A stretch of 64,000 nucleotides of DNA from Oceaniferula flava (GTDB taxonomy: Bacteria; Verrucomicrobiota; Verrucomicrobiia; Verrucomicrobiales; Akkermansiaceae). Below are positions 16,675-26,576 of the stretch, piece after piece. The notes beneath the pieces were generated by a model. The model made no database searches and was not told the DNA's origin. It worked only from the letters and a program-made list of their open reading frames with translations. Position numbers and translations under genes: made by a program. The number at the start of each line of letters is the position of its first letter. The first letter of the stretch is position 1. The stretch spans positions 620,001 to 684,000 of the forward strand of contig NZ_JAFBGL010000001.1 of NCBI RefSeq assembly GCF_016811075.1. The letters are read 5' to 3'.

Positions 16675-17706
16675 TCACTTGATGATCACTAGAAGCGCTC
16701 GGTGATCGCTGCCAGTTTCCCAATCGGCAGGGTCTAGGATCTTGCTGTTTTCCTGATCAATGAAGGGGGTGAGGGCTAAGCTGCTCATGCAGAAATCGAT
16801 GCGCGAGTAAATGTCCTCGCGTTTCCAGTGATGGGTCCAGAGCTCGCCTCGGGAGTCGGCAAGCTCGATCATTTCTAGGCGCTTGCGGCTATTGGCACGG
16901 CCCTTGATCGTGTAAACGGATTTGGTCCGTTTGGTGTCGTTGAGATCACCGTAAACCATCAGCATGGCCTTGGGGTCGTCTGTCAGTATGGTATCGATGT
17001 GTTTGCGCACAATAGCTGCTTCGTTACGGCGCATCATCTCCTCATCGGCCTCCTTGATGGGGCGTTTCGATTTTAGATGGGCTCCGATGAAACGGACGGT
17101 TTTGTTTGGCAGGTGGATGCTGGCATCAAGCACGCCTCGGCTGATCTGAAATGGGTTGCCGGAGAGGGTGTAGCTATCGACTTTTGGTTTGGCGGTGGCA
17201 ACGATCGGGTATTTTGAAAGGATGGCCAGTGAGCGGACGGTATCGGCTCCCTGTACGAGGTGAGCATGAGGGAGGTCGAGGCCTAGCTTGGCCAAGCGCT
17301 GTTGCAGATCGCTAAGGTCTTTCTTACTGCCAATTTCGCAGAGCCCCAAGATATCCGGCTTGCCGTTGACGATGACCTTCAGTACGGCGGAAATTTCCTC
17401 TTCCGGCTTTCCTCGTCTGTTCGCCTTGCCGTCGATGTAACGGATCATGGTGAGGTAGTTTCGCAGGTTGTAAGCGAGGAAACGGACATTGCCGCTGGGT
17501 TCCGATTCTGTGATGGCGCTTGAATCTGGCTGGTCTGGTTCCTCCGTGCTCACCATCTGGCTTGAGCTCGGAGCGGTTTCAGTCTGATTGTTCCAGTCTT
17601 CCGTGGAAGCGGTGGATTTTTCCTCTCCACAGCACGAGAGAAGGAGGCAAAAAAAGGCCCCGAAGATCATCGAGGCGCTTTTGATTGAAATTGGGGGTTG
17701 GAGCAT
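16675..17706 (-). CDS. Endonuclease/exonuclease/phosphatase-family lipoprotein
   Basis: A 343-residue protein with a lipoprotein signal (hydrophobic core, then LLLSCC) and an acidic Ser/Thr/Gln-rich linker of about 60 residues, followed by an EEP-fold domain. Family hallmarks are FLAYNLRNY, ILGLCEIG (metal-binding Glu), YGDLNDTKRT and the C-terminal SDHRALL (catalytic Asp-His). EEP enzymes cleave phosphodiester bonds in nucleic acids, phospholipids or inositol phosphates, and an extracytoplasmic one may scavenge phosphate. The start at 17706 avoids overlap with tatA and gives a proper signal. It follows tatA after 7 nt on the same strand. Confidence 0.83.
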   Translation of the reverse strand: MLQPPISIKSASMIFGAFFCLLLSCCGEEKSTASTEDWNNQTETAPSSSQMVSTEEPDQPDSSAITESEPSGNVRFLAYNLRNYLTMIRYIDGKANRRGKPEEEISAVLKVIVNGKPDILGLCEIGSKKDLSDLQQRLAKLGLDLPHAHLVQGADTVRSLAILSKYPIVATAKPKVDSYTLSGNPFQISRGVLDASIHLPNKTVRFIGAHLKSKRPIKEADEEMMRRNEAAIVRKHIDTILTDDPKAMLMVYGDLNDTKRTKSVYTIKGRANSRKRLEMIELADSRGELWTHHWKREDIYSRIDFCMSSLALTPFIDQENSKILDPADWETGSDHRALLVIIK

Positions 17707-17713
17707 GACCGTC

Positions 17714-17944
17714 TTAGCTTTCGGATTCCTCGGAGCGGGCGGTGCTTTCCTTGGGCTTGCTGGACGAGGTGGTGACTTCGTCCTCGCCGCGGGTGATCTC
17801 ATGTTCGAATTCTTCTTTGGCTTTTTTAAATTCGCCCATGCTCTTACCTAAGCCGCGAGCGAGCTGAGGAAGTTTTTTAGCTCCAAAGAGCAAGAGGATG
17901 ATCAGGAAAATGACCACCATTTCTGGATATCCGAGAGGTCCCAT
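17714..17944 (-). CDS. tatA: Twin-arginine translocase subunit TatA/TatE
   Basis: A 76-residue protein with one N-terminal membrane helix (EMVVIFLIILLLFG, residues 8-21), the FG hinge and an amphipathic helix KKLPQLARGLGKSMGEFKKA, then a charged, Ser-rich tail. This is the TatA/TatE architecture, which forms the size-variable pore for folded proteins. A longer frame adds 17 residues that do not resemble the family. tatB and tatC are not in the window. Confidence 0.92.
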   Translation of the reverse strand: MGPLGYPEMVVIFLIILLLFGAKKLPQLARGLGKSMGEFKKAKEEFEHEITRGEDEVTTSSSKPKESTARSEESES

Positions 17945-18069
17945 AATAAGATAGATGTGTTGGTAATTGAATGCGGACTCCGCTGTGGGAGTCAATCGAC
18001 GATAAGGTCAGAATGCCGGTTTGGCAAATGGAATCGCCACTCCGGTTACGCACCCTGTGACGACAACTT

Positions 18070-18876
18070 TCAAGATTCCGCGGCAATCTCACGCGATCTA
18101 GCCGCTGCGGCTGCCACTCCGGTGGCGACGCTTTTCTCGAAACCACTGTCAGTCAATGCCTTCAAGCCTGCCAGGGTGGTGCCACCGGGTGAAGTGACCT
18201 GGTTGCGAAGTTCGGCAGGGGACATCGGTGATTGTTCCACCATTCGGGCGGCGCCAATGACGGTTTGGGTGGCGAGCTGCAGTGCGTCATCGGCATCGAG
18301 GCCTTCTTTCACTCCCTGCGCAGCCAGTTCTTCGATGAAGGTGTAAACATAGGCTGGACCGCTGCCGGACACTCCAGTGACTGCATCAAGCTGGTCTTCG
18401 CGGGTTTCCAAAACGATGCCGACCGAACCGAGAAGTTTCTGGGCAATGGCAATGTCCGCATCGGTGGCATGGCTTCCTTTGCTGATGCCGGTGGCTCCCA
18501 TTCCGATGAGCGATGGGGTGTTCGGCATGGCCCGGATAATGCGTGTGCCCTCTGGGCTGGCGCCTTCCATGCTCTGGAGGGTGATGCCGGCGGCGACCGA
18601 GACCAGGCAGGTATCTCCAGGTAGTTCGGCTGAAATCTCGTTAAGAATATCGATGATTTGGTAAGGTTTGCAGCCGAGCAGCACGAGATCGCTTTCACGG
18701 GCGACTTGGCTGTTGTTTTCAGCCACCACGGCACCGCATTTATCGGCTAATGTTTGTGCTGACTCCTTGCTTCGGCTACTCAGTAGCACGTCACTGGAGG
18801 CGACTAAGCCTGCTGTAATTGCGCCTTCAATCAATGCTCCTCCCATGCGGCCGCAGCCAATCAGTCCAATCTTCAT
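18070..18876 (-). CDS. proC: Pyrroline-5-carboxylate reductase
   Basis: A 268-residue enzyme for the last step of proline synthesis. It has the N-terminal Rossmann motif IGLIGCGRMGGALIEG, LVLLGCKPYQI, and the family signature in the helical dimerisation domain: GVSGSGPAYVYTFIEELAAQGVKEGLDADDAL and LRNQVTSPGGTTLAGL. The start at 18876 places the first β-strand two residues from the N-terminus. It is divergent from the tetR-type gene. tatA follows 125 nt downstream on the same strand. Confidence 0.95.
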   Translation of the reverse strand: MKIGLIGCGRMGGALIEGAITAGLVASSDVLLSSRSKESAQTLADKCGAVVAENNSQVARESDLVLLGCKPYQIIDILNEISAELPGDTCLVSVAAGITLQSMEGASPEGTRIIRAMPNTPSLIGMGATGISKGSHATDADIAIAQKLLGSVGIVLETREDQLDAVTGVSGSGPAYVYTFIEELAAQGVKEGLDADDALQLATQTVIGAARMVEQSPMSPAELRNQVTSPGGTTLAGLKALTDSGFEKSVATGVAAAAARSREIAAES

Positions 18877-18941
18877 GCGCCGATCTATGGACCACGTAGT
18901 TTGCAATGCAAGGGCTGAGGCTGACTTTATCTAACAGATAT

Positions 18942-18957
18942 CCTGGTTTCAAACAGG
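18942..18957. promoter_or_regulatory. Possible operator in the proC/tetR spacer
   Basis: The 16-bp sequence CCTGGTTTCAAACAGG is an imperfect palindrome (6 of 8 positions paired). It lies 42 nt before the TetR-type start, immediately before a TTGACG box at 18961. TetR-family regulators often repress their own operon from such a site. The assignment is an inference from position and symmetry only. Confidence 0.3.
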
Positions 18958-18999
18958 TGCTTGACGCTTGTGGTTGCAATTTAAGCAGGTGATTGAATC

Positions 19000-19653
19000 A
19001 TGTGCTTCATGCCTGCTGAAAAAGTCACCACGAAAGAGAAGATCCTGAATGCGACTGAGCACCTGCTGGCTGAGCGTGGCTTTGATGCTGTTTCTTTGCG
19101 CGACATCACCAATAGGGCGGAGGTCAACGTGGCGGCGGTGAATTACCACTTCGGTAGTAAGGAAAAATTATTCGAAGCCGTGCAGTGCCAATGCATGAAC
19201 CCTATCAATGAACAGCGTATCCAATTGTTGGAAAGCTTGACGGCCGGTGGGCAAGTCGCTGGTATTCGCGATATCTTGGATGCCTTTATGAGACCTTTCC
19301 TCACAATGACGATTCAGAGCGAGCTGAAAGAGCAGGTTTTTTACAAACTCATGGGGCGCTGCTTAAGCGATCAGCATCAGGATATTCCCGATGCGGCGTT
19401 GCCTTTGTTGGACAAAATGGTGGCTGATTTCAGTCGAGCCATCAGCGCCGCGCTGCCACATCTCCCCGTGGATCAGCAATTGTGGCGGCTGCATTATAGC
19501 TTTGGAGTCATGATTCACACCTTGATGTATGCCGATACCGTGCAAAAGCTCACCAAAGGTGCTTGCGGTGAACCGGACATGGAGCAACAACTCGAGTGGA
19601 TGATCGATTTTTGCCATGCAGGATTCCTCAACAAGGAGGAGATGACTTCATGA
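19000..19653 (+). CDS. TetR/AcrR family regulator (CerR-type)
   Basis: A 217-residue regulator with a TetR N-terminal helix-turn-helix (TTKEKILNATEHLLAERGFDAVSLRDI, then VNVAAVNYHFGSKEKLFEAV). The C-terminal ligand domain resembles the CerR/DUF1956 type often found before RND pumps. ATG codons at 19000 and 19009 are both possible starts. The stop codon overlaps the start of the outer-membrane factor gene (ATGA), so it belongs to the efflux operon and very probably represses it. The inducing compound is unknown. Confidence 0.9.
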   Translation: MCFMPAEKVTTKEKILNATEHLLAERGFDAVSLRDITNRAEVNVAAVNYHFGSKEKLFEAVQCQCMNPINEQRIQLLESLTAGGQVAGIRDILDAFMRPFLTMTIQSELKEQVFYKLMGRCLSDQHQDIPDAALPLLDKMVADFSRAISAALPHLPVDQQLWRLHYSFGVMIHTLMYADTVQKLTKGACGEPDMEQQLEWMIDFCHAGFLNKEEMTS

Positions 19654-21077
19654 AATTGAATCAGGCTCAGGCGATAGCTCGTCGTTATTCAGTCTGTGGT
19701 CTGGCCACATTATTGATAGGTTGCGTGGGGAAACCACCGGCTTCTTCGATCGGAAAAGTCGCAGGCGTAGCTCCCGGGAGTTGGTCGGCGACCCAACAGG
19801 CGAAGGCAGGTGTTGATGACAACTGGGTTTCCCGTTTTGGCGACAGCCGACTAAATGGGCTTGTGCGCGAGGCCTTGTCGCAAAACCACGACATGCGCAT
19901 TGCTGCGGAGCGTGTTTATCGTGCTGCCGAGGCGGCTAAAATCTCCGATGCCACCTCGCGCCCGCAGGTGGGGCTGAGTGCTGATGGCACGCGCCAGAAA
20001 GTGAACTACGTCGGCTTTCCCTTTGGCGGTGCGTTTATTTCCAACTCCTTTGGGGTGGAGATGTCGGTTGATTGGGAACCGGATATCTGGGGCAGTGCCA
20101 GAGCGGGGAAATCGGCGGCCTTGGCCGAGTGGCAGGCGGGCGGACAGGATTACCGTGCCGCCCGCGCATCGCTCGCTGCGCAGGTGTGCAAGGCATGGTT
20201 TGCACTGGCCGAGGCCAACGAACAGGTGGCGCTGGCGAAAGAAGCGCTGGCCATCCGGAAGAAGACAGAAACGGCGGTGCGTGAGCGCTTCGAGCGGAAT
20301 TTGATCGAGGAAGGTGGCTCGGCATCCCAGCTGAGACTGGCTCAAACCGATGTCGCCTCGGCAAAGGCGGACTTGTCCGGACAGCAGGGGGATCTGGAAT
20401 CGGCACGGAGGCAGCTTGAGTTGTTAGTCGGGCGTTATCCCGCAGGAAAAATCTCCGGTAGCGTGCGTATGCCGCGGGTGCCATCGAGCCCACCTTCCGG
20501 GCTACCATCGGAGCTCTTGCTGCGTCGTCCGGATATCATCGCAGCCGAGCGCCGCTACTCCGGCACCATCAAACGAGTTAAAGAAGCCAAGCTCTCCGTC
20601 TTTCCCAGTTTCAAACTCACAGGCACGAGTGGCACAACCACCTCCTCCCTGGGGCAGATTCTCAACAGTGATTTTGGTGTGTGGTCGCTCGGCTCAAGCA
20701 TTGCCTTGCCGGTGCTGACGGGGGGACGAGTCACGTCGGAAATCCGCAGTCGGCGGTCTAACCAACGTGAAGCATTGGCGACCTTGCACAAGACGGTGCT
20801 GGAAGCATTCGGCGAGGTGGAAAAAGCCCTGGCCGCGGAACGTTGGCTGAAACGTCGCGAGGCCGAAATGGCCGAGGCTGTGACCCTGGCCAAGGATGCC
20901 GCGCAAGCTGCCGATGACGATTTTCGCGATGGCAATGGTGACGCCCTGACTCTTTTCTCCGCCCAGACGCGCCGCATCCAGCTGCAGTCTCAATATGCTT
21001 CTCTGCGCCGAGTGCGCCTGACCAATCGGGTCGATCTCCACCTCGCCCTGGGCGGTGGTTTTAAAGTTTCCCCCTAA
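19650..21077 (+). CDS. Outer-membrane efflux lipoprotein (TolC/OprM/NodT family)
   Basis: A 475-residue outer-membrane factor with a lipoprotein signal (ATLLIGC, Cys25). It has two OEP repeats rich in long helices. Family-like stretches are FGDSRLNGLVREALSQNHD, VDWEPDIWGSARAGKSAA (the W-E-x-D-x-W-G motif of NodT-type factors) and LPSELLLRRPDIIAAER near residue 285. It would form the trimeric exit duct of the RND pump encoded downstream. Translation is coupled to the tetR gene. It ends 10 nt before the adaptor gene. Confidence 0.93.
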   Translation: MKLNQAQAIARRYSVCGLATLLIGCVGKPPASSIGKVAGVAPGSWSATQQAKAGVDDNWVSRFGDSRLNGLVREALSQNHDMRIAAERVYRAAEAAKISDATSRPQVGLSADGTRQKVNYVGFPFGGAFISNSFGVEMSVDWEPDIWGSARAGKSAALAEWQAGGQDYRAARASLAAQVCKAWFALAEANEQVALAKEALAIRKKTETAVRERFERNLIEEGGSASQLRLAQTDVASAKADLSGQQGDLESARRQLELLVGRYPAGKISGSVRMPRVPSSPPSGLPSELLLRRPDIIAAERRYSGTIKRVKEAKLSVFPSFKLTGTSGTTTSSLGQILNSDFGVWSLGSSIALPVLTGGRVTSEIRSRRSNQREALATLHKTVLEAFGEVEKALAAERWLKRREAEMAEAVTLAKDAAQAADDDFRDGNGDALTLFSAQTRRIQLQSQYASLRRVRLTNRVDLHLALGGGFKVSP

Positions 21078-21087
21078 CTCACATCGA

Positions 21088-22278
21088 ATGAAAATCTCTT
21101 CAATCAACTCCCACCGCAGCGCTGCTGGCTCTGTCCGCACCGTGGTGATCATCGTCGTGGTCCTGGCCATCCTGGTTCTCGGGCTGATCGGCATGGTGGT
21201 CCTGCAGAAAACCGGACCCACCGCCGATAAAAGCTCTCCTCCACGTGCAATTCCCACGGTGAAAATCATCGTGGCTGAAAAAGGCGACCACCAACTCTAC
21301 GTTCGCACCCAAGGTGAGGTGAAGGCGAGTATGTCCACCCAGTTATCGTCGCAGGTGATGGGGCGTGCCACCATGGTATCGCCGAAGCTGAAAGCCGGCG
21401 GGTCGTTTGCCAAGAATGAGGTGATGATCGAAATCGAACGGGCGGATTATGTCTCGGCTCTGGCCCGTGCGGAGTCCGCGCTGGCAGATGCCCAGTTAGC
21501 GCTCCAGCAGGAGCAGGCGAGAGCGGAACAATCACTGCGCGACTGGGCGAAACTCGGCAAAGGGGCCGCCCCCGACCTGGTGGCTCGGAAACCTCAAATC
21601 GTCAGTGCCAAAGCCCGGGTGACCGCGGCCGAAGCTGATGTTGTGCGTGCCACCCGCGATTTGGAACGCACCACCATCCGCGCCCCCTACCGCTGTCGGG
21701 TGGATCAGGCCTATGTCGACTTTGGCGCCACCATTGCTGCTGGCATGCGGGTTGCGGATGTTTATTCCACCGATGTGCGAGAGCTGCGGGTGCCTGTGCC
21801 ACTGGACGAGCTGGGCTATCTCAATGAAGGAGGGCTGGTAGGCTCACCAGTCGACATCGAAGCCGAGTTCGCCGGGGAAACCAGGACCTGGAGCGGGGAA
21901 ATTATTCGCAGCGAAGGGCAGGTGGATCGGACCGCGATGATGATGTATCAGGTGGTGGAGATTGCCGCTTCCGATGAGCAACCGCTCAGCGACTTACCCC
22001 CGCCCGGACTCTTTGTCAGGGCATCCATCAAGGGACGTGAGATGAAGCAGATTGTGGAAATTCCTCGCACCGCACTGAATGCCGACCACTCTGTCTTGCT
22101 GGTCGATGACCAGGATCAGTTGCAAGTGGTGGACGTGAAAGTCGCCCGCACGATGCAGGATACGGTGCTGATTTCCTCCGGAATTTCCGCAGGTGATCGG
22201 GTCATCGTCAGTGCCATCGAGACACCTGTCACAGGGATGAAGCTTGAGATCGAAACCGTAGTCAACGAGGAGAAGTAA
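21088..22278 (+). CDS. RND efflux periplasmic adaptor (membrane fusion protein)
   Basis: A 396-residue HlyD/AcrA-type adaptor anchored by one N-terminal helix (about residues 18-40). After it come the lipoyl half-motif VRTQGEVKASMSTQLSSQV, a helical hairpin (ALARAESALADAQLALQQEQ), the second lipoyl half ATRDLERTTIRAPYRCRVD, and β-barrel and membrane-proximal domains. It links the inner-membrane pump to the outer-membrane factor. Its TAA stop overlaps the ATG of the pump gene by one base, so all four genes of the operon are translationally linked. Confidence 0.93.
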   Translation: MKISSINSHRSAAGSVRTVVIIVVVLAILVLGLIGMVVLQKTGPTADKSSPPRAIPTVKIIVAEKGDHQLYVRTQGEVKASMSTQLSSQVMGRATMVSPKLKAGGSFAKNEVMIEIERADYVSALARAESALADAQLALQQEQARAEQSLRDWAKLGKGAAPDLVARKPQIVSAKARVTAAEADVVRATRDLERTTIRAPYRCRVDQAYVDFGATIAAGMRVADVYSTDVRELRVPVPLDELGYLNEGGLVGSPVDIEAEFAGETRTWSGEIIRSEGQVDRTAMMMYQVVEIAASDEQPLSDLPPPGLFVRASIKGREMKQIVEIPRTALNADHSVLLVDDQDQLQVVDVKVARTMQDTVLISSGISAGDRVIVSAIETPVTGMKLEIETVVNEEK

Positions 22279-25200
22279 TGGAAAAAGCCATCCATTGGTT
22301 CAGTAAGAACCACGTTGCGGCGAACTTCGTCATGCTGCTTGTTCTCCTGGCTGGGTTCACCACCTGGTTCAAGCTGAAGAAGGAAGTGTTTCCCAACGTT
22401 TCGCTCGATGCGGTGCTGATCCAGGTGCCGTTTCCCAATGCCACCCCCGAAGAGGTGGAAGACGGGATTTTGCTGCCGGTGGAAGATGCCATCGCAGATG
22501 TCGACGGCATCAAGCGGGTGACCTCGACCGCCATGGAGTCGATGGGCGCCGTCACCGTGGAGGTGGAAACTGGCTACGATGTCCGCGAGGTGATGACGGA
22601 TGTGAAAACCAAGGTGGATGCCATCACCAACCTCCCGGAAGAAGCGGAGAAGGCGACCATTGAAGAGGCTCGTCTGGATATGCAGGTGATGAGCGTCGCG
22701 GTCTCAGCCGATGTCGATGAAAAGACTCTGCGGCAAATTGGGGAGAGGGTTAGAGATGGTTTGTTAGACTACCAGCCAGCACCTCCAACCAAAGATTTTG
22801 CCGGCATGAAGGACGGCATCATGCGGATGCTGCGCGGCGTCCCGAAGATTACCAAGGCGGAGCTGTCAGCGGTCCGCCCCTATGAGATATCCATCGAGGT
22901 GTCCGAGCAAACATTGCGCAGCTATCAGTTAACGCTGGGGCAGGTGGCGGATGCGGTTAGACGCAGTTCGCTCGATCTTCCCAGTGGCTCCGTGCGGACC
23001 TCTGCCGGTGAAGTGGTGATCCGTGCCAAGGGCAAACGTTACACCGCGAAGGAGTTCGAAAATGTGGTGGTGGCCACCAAGCCGGACGGCTCTCAACTGC
23101 TGCTCCACGACGTTGCCGAGGTGGTCGATGGTTTTGAAGATGTCGACATCAGCTCCCACTTTGACGGTCGGCGCACGGTATTGATCAATGTGTTCCGCAC
23201 TGGCGAGCAAGACACGCTTCTGATGGCGGAAGGGGTGCGTGATTATATTGAAAATGTCGCCCCCCAGGATCTCCCCGAGGGCGTTCAGTTAGAGCTGTGG
23301 AATGACGGCAGTTTGCTCTTGGACGGTCGACTGAGCCTGCTGCTTCGCAATGGTGCTACCGGCTTGATTCTGGTGTTCATCGTCTTGGCGCTGTTTCTTC
23401 GTCCGAGCCTGGCCTTCTTGGTGGCACTCGGGATTCCCGTTTCCTTTGCAGGAGGAATCTGGCTGATGCCTGAAATGGATATTTCGGTGAATATGATTTC
23501 ACTCTTCGCCTTCATCCTGGTGCTTGGTATCGTGGTGGACGATGCCATTGTGGTGGGTGAGAACGTTTACAGTAGAATCCAAAAAGGAGAGCATCCACGT
23601 GAAGCCAGTTGGAAGGGCACCCACGAAGTTGGCACGGTGGTCATTTTCGGCATTCTAACCACCATGGCCGCATTCACGCCGATGTTAGGCTTGAGTGGAG
23701 TTAGTGGTAAAATTTGGCCGAACATCCCCCTCATCGTCATTCCGGTGCTGTTGTTCTCGCTGCTGCAATCGAAGTTGGTGCTGCCGTCTCACCTGGCATT
23801 GCTGCGGCCTCACAACGACAATCAGAACGTGAATTTCATCTTCCGTTTGCAGCGTCGCGTGGCCAAGGGGCTGGAGCGCTTTGTCGAGCATTTCTACCGC
23901 CCGCTGCTTAGCTGGTGCCTGCGCTTCCGCTACATTGTGTGGTCGGCATTCATCGCCTTGTTTTTCCTGATGATCGGTCTGGTGGCCGGCAAGTGGGTGC
24001 CCTTCGAGTTTATGCCCAAGGTGGAAGGGGACGTGGTCACCGCCAAATTGGAAATGCCGGTGGGTATTGCCTTCAAGAGCACCGAGGCGGAAATCGAGAA
24101 GATGGAGAAAGCCGCCCAGCGCGTGGGAAATCGGCACAAGGACATCCATGGAGATCCGGTGCTGGTACACGTCCTCGCCACAGCTGGCACGCAGCCGTTT
24201 CAGACTGGCTTCGGCGGCCAAAGCGTGCCCATTGGCAGCAATGTGGGTGAGGTCACTGTGCAGCTGTCTGCCGCTGCCGATCGCACGATCTCCGCCGACG
24301 AGTTCATCACCGAGTGGCGCAAGGAGATCGGAATGATCGCCGGGGTAGTGGAGCTGAGTTTCCGACAAGAAACCGGTGCCGGCGGGAATGCCATCGACAT
24401 TGAAATCTCCGGTCGCGATCTCGAGATGTTGCAAAAGGCGTCCGACCACATTACCTCCGAGTTAGCTGGCTACAGCGGGGTGAAAGATATTTCCACCAAC
24501 AGCCGGAAAGGCAAACGTGAGATGGTCTTCGATGAAATCACTCCGGCGGGTAAAGCGCTTGGGTTTGACTTGGCGAGCGTTTCCAACCAAGTCCGCCAGG
24601 CATTTTATGGCGACGAGGTGCAGCGTATTCAGCGGGGGCGTGATGAGGTGAAGGTGATGGTGCGCTATCCGGAGGACGAGCGTCGATCAATTGAAAATCT
24701 GGAGGATGTTAGACTGCGAACCGAGACCGGCGACGAAGTGCCACTCGGCGTGGTGGCCAAGGCGGTGCCAGCACGTGGACCGGCGTCGATTCATCGGGTC
24801 GACCGCAAACGGGCGATCAAAATCAGCGCGGACGTGGATCGGGCCAGAGCCAATGCCAACGAAGTGGTCGATCGCTTTAACTCGGAGGTGTTAGATGATC
24901 TCTCGGTGAAATTCCCTGGAGTCAAGTGGGACTATCTTGGTGAGCAAAAGGATCAGAAAGACAGCATGACCGAGATGAGTCAGAAATTCATCTTTGCCTT
25001 GTTAGGTATCTATGTGCTGATGGCAATTCCGCTGAAATCCTACGTGCAGCCGATCATCGTCATGGCTGTGATTCCTTTTGGCATCGTCGGAGCGGTGCTG
25101 GGTCACATTGTGATGGGAATGGAGCTCAGCATCATGTCGATGTGCGGGCTGATTGCGCTCTCCGGTGTGGTGGTCAACGATAGCTTGGTGTTAGTCGAAT

Positions 25201-25493
25201 ACGTCAACCGTCACCGCAAGGAAGCTGGCGGACTGCATGAGGCGGTGAACAATGCCGGTGCCGCCCGATTCCGCCCGATTCTGCTGACCTCGCTCACCAC
25301 CTTTGCGGGGCTCATGCCGATGCTGGTGGAGACGGATATGCAGGCGCGTTTCCTGATCCCAATGGCGGTGTCGCTTGGTTTCGGCATCTTGTTTGCCACC
25401 TTCATCACCTTGCTGTTAGTTCCCTCGGTGTATGTGATGATGGAAGACCTGGCTAATTTGTTCAGAGGCAAAAAACAAAGCAGCGAGAGCTAA
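22278..25493 (+). CDS. RND family efflux transporter permease (AcrB/MdtB-like)
   Basis: A 1071-residue inner-membrane proton antiporter with 12 transmembrane helices and two large periplasmic loops. The proton-relay pair Asp421-Asp422 lies in LGIVVDDAIVVGENV (TM4). Other family motifs are PNVSLDAVLIQVPFPNATPEEVE and the TM10-11 segment ALSGVVVNDSLVLVEYVN. It belongs to the hydrophobe/amphiphile branch, but the substrate cannot be told from sequence. It works with the adaptor and outer-membrane factor upstream. Its stop codon is 4 nt from the end of the convergent arsS. Confidence 0.95.
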   Translation: MEKAIHWFSKNHVAANFVMLLVLLAGFTTWFKLKKEVFPNVSLDAVLIQVPFPNATPEEVEDGILLPVEDAIADVDGIKRVTSTAMESMGAVTVEVETGYDVREVMTDVKTKVDAITNLPEEAEKATIEEARLDMQVMSVAVSADVDEKTLRQIGERVRDGLLDYQPAPPTKDFAGMKDGIMRMLRGVPKITKAELSAVRPYEISIEVSEQTLRSYQLTLGQVADAVRRSSLDLPSGSVRTSAGEVVIRAKGKRYTAKEFENVVVATKPDGSQLLLHDVAEVVDGFEDVDISSHFDGRRTVLINVFRTGEQDTLLMAEGVRDYIENVAPQDLPEGVQLELWNDGSLLLDGRLSLLLRNGATGLILVFIVLALFLRPSLAFLVALGIPVSFAGGIWLMPEMDISVNMISLFAFILVLGIVVDDAIVVGENVYSRIQKGEHPREASWKGTHEVGTVVIFGILTTMAAFTPMLGLSGVSGKIWPNIPLIVIPVLLFSLLQSKLVLPSHLALLRPHNDNQNVNFIFRLQRRVAKGLERFVEHFYRPLLSWCLRFRYIVWSAFIALFFLMIGLVAGKWVPFEFMPKVEGDVVTAKLEMPVGIAFKSTEAEIEKMEKAAQRVGNRHKDIHGDPVLVHVLATAGTQPFQTGFGGQSVPIGSNVGEVTVQLSAAADRTISADEFITEWRKEIGMIAGVVELSFRQETGAGGNAIDIEISGRDLEMLQKASDHITSELAGYSGVKDISTNSRKGKREMVFDEITPAGKALGFDLASVSNQVRQAFYGDEVQRIQRGRDEVKVMVRYPEDERRSIENLEDVRLRTETGDEVPLGVVAKAVPARGPASIHRVDRKRAIKISADVDRARANANEVVDRFNSEVLDDLSVKFPGVKWDYLGEQKDQKDSMTEMSQKFIFALLGIYVLMAIPLKSYVQPIIVMAVIPFGIVGAVLGHIVMGMELSIMSMCGLIALSGVVVNDSLVLVEYVNRHRKEAGGLHEAVNNAGAARFRPILLTSLTTFAGLMPMLVETDMQARFLIPMAVSLGFGILFATFITLLLVPSVYVMMEDLANLFRGKKQSSES

Positions 25494-25497
25494 TCGA

Positions 25498-26475
25498 TCA
25501 CTCCAGGCTGCCACCGCATGAGGACCCGTGCCCTGCGGTGCAGCCGAAACAATGGTCGCCGATCTGGATGGGGATTTCAGCGTAGCTGTTAGGATCGATA
25601 TCCCAGACCATCAGCGGTTCTTGGGTGGTCTCGTTTTTCAGTCCCATCTTCAGCATTTGGTTGAAATCGCAGTCGAAGACTTCGCCGGTCCATGAGCTGT
25701 TGATGGTGTTCCTGCACATCAATCCATCGACGGTGGCGGGGTTGAATGCCTCGCGCAGCGTTTGCATGTATTCGTCCAGCTGACCATTGCGTTTCAAGTA
25801 GGAAGCAAAGCGGGCGATCGGCATGTTGGTGATGGCGTAGAGATCGTTGAAATCGATTCCGAAATGCTTCTTCATCTCGCGTTTGTAATCCGCCTTCAGA
25901 GCCTCCTGTTCCGGCGGCAGGAAGCCTCCGTTTGGGTTGTAGACAAAGTGCAGCGGCAGCTTGGGGTTCCGACCGTAACCGAGCTCGTTGAGCTTCTGGA
26001 AGGCGGAGATGGAGGAGTCAAAGACGCCGTTGCCGCGCTGTTCGTTGACATTTTCCGGGCTGTAACACGGCATCGAGGCGATGACCGTGATTTGGTGGCT
26101 GGCGTGATACTCGGGGATCCACTCGTAACCAGGTTCATTGATGATCGTGGCATTCAGCCGGGTCATGACCTCGCGCGGCTGATTAAAGGAACGCACGCTA
26201 TCCACCAGGTGCCGAAAACCGGGAACCATCTCGGGAGTGCCGCCTGTGAGGTCGAGGGTGGGGATGTCTGTTTGGGCAAACCATTGGATGATGCGATCGA
26301 TGGTTTCATCGGTCATGATCTCCTTACGGGCCGGCCCGGCATTCACATGGCAATGGACGCAGGTCAGGTTGCACAGCTTGCCGGTGTTTAGCTGTAGAAT
26401 TTCAGGTGTCGATCTGGTGAGTGGCGTGTGGGCTCTGGCGAGTGCTTGTTGGAAAGATTCGGGCATTGGGGACAT
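25498..26475 (-). CDS. arsS: Arsenosugar biosynthesis radical SAM protein ArsS-like
   Basis: A 325-residue radical SAM enzyme. The cluster-binding CxxxCxxC is CNLTCVHC (Cys35, 39, 42), followed by HVNAGPAR, DLTGGTPEM and the C-terminal DUF3641 region with FDCDFNQML and GDHCFGCTAGHGSSCGG. This combination is specific for ArsS, which adds the 5-deoxyadenosyl group to dimethylarsinous acid to build arsenosugars. No in-frame TGA is present, so it is a cysteine form, not a selenoprotein. arsM is not adjacent. An ATG at 26466 is an alternative start. Confidence 0.88.
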   Translation of the reverse strand: MSPMPESFQQALARAHTPLTRSTPEILQLNTGKLCNLTCVHCHVNAGPARKEIMTDETIDRIIQWFAQTDIPTLDLTGGTPEMVPGFRHLVDSVRSFNQPREVMTRLNATIINEPGYEWIPEYHASHQITVIASMPCYSPENVNEQRGNGVFDSSISAFQKLNELGYGRNPKLPLHFVYNPNGGFLPPEQEALKADYKREMKKHFGIDFNDLYAITNMPIARFASYLKRNGQLDEYMQTLREAFNPATVDGLMCRNTINSSWTGEVFDCDFNQMLKMGLKNETTQEPLMVWDIDPNSYAEIPIQIGDHCFGCTAGHGSSCGGSLE

Positions 26476-26576
26476 GTGTGATAAACCTCGGGTCGTTTTG
26501 TAATGGCAATGAGTGAAAATACTCATATTGTATGAATCATCCACTCGCTGGATTATTCCAACAAATATCATCCGCT

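Noticed and set aside
25498-26475. Selenocysteine form of ArsS
   Set aside because: The C-terminal motif is read without an in-frame TGA and all key positions are Cys.
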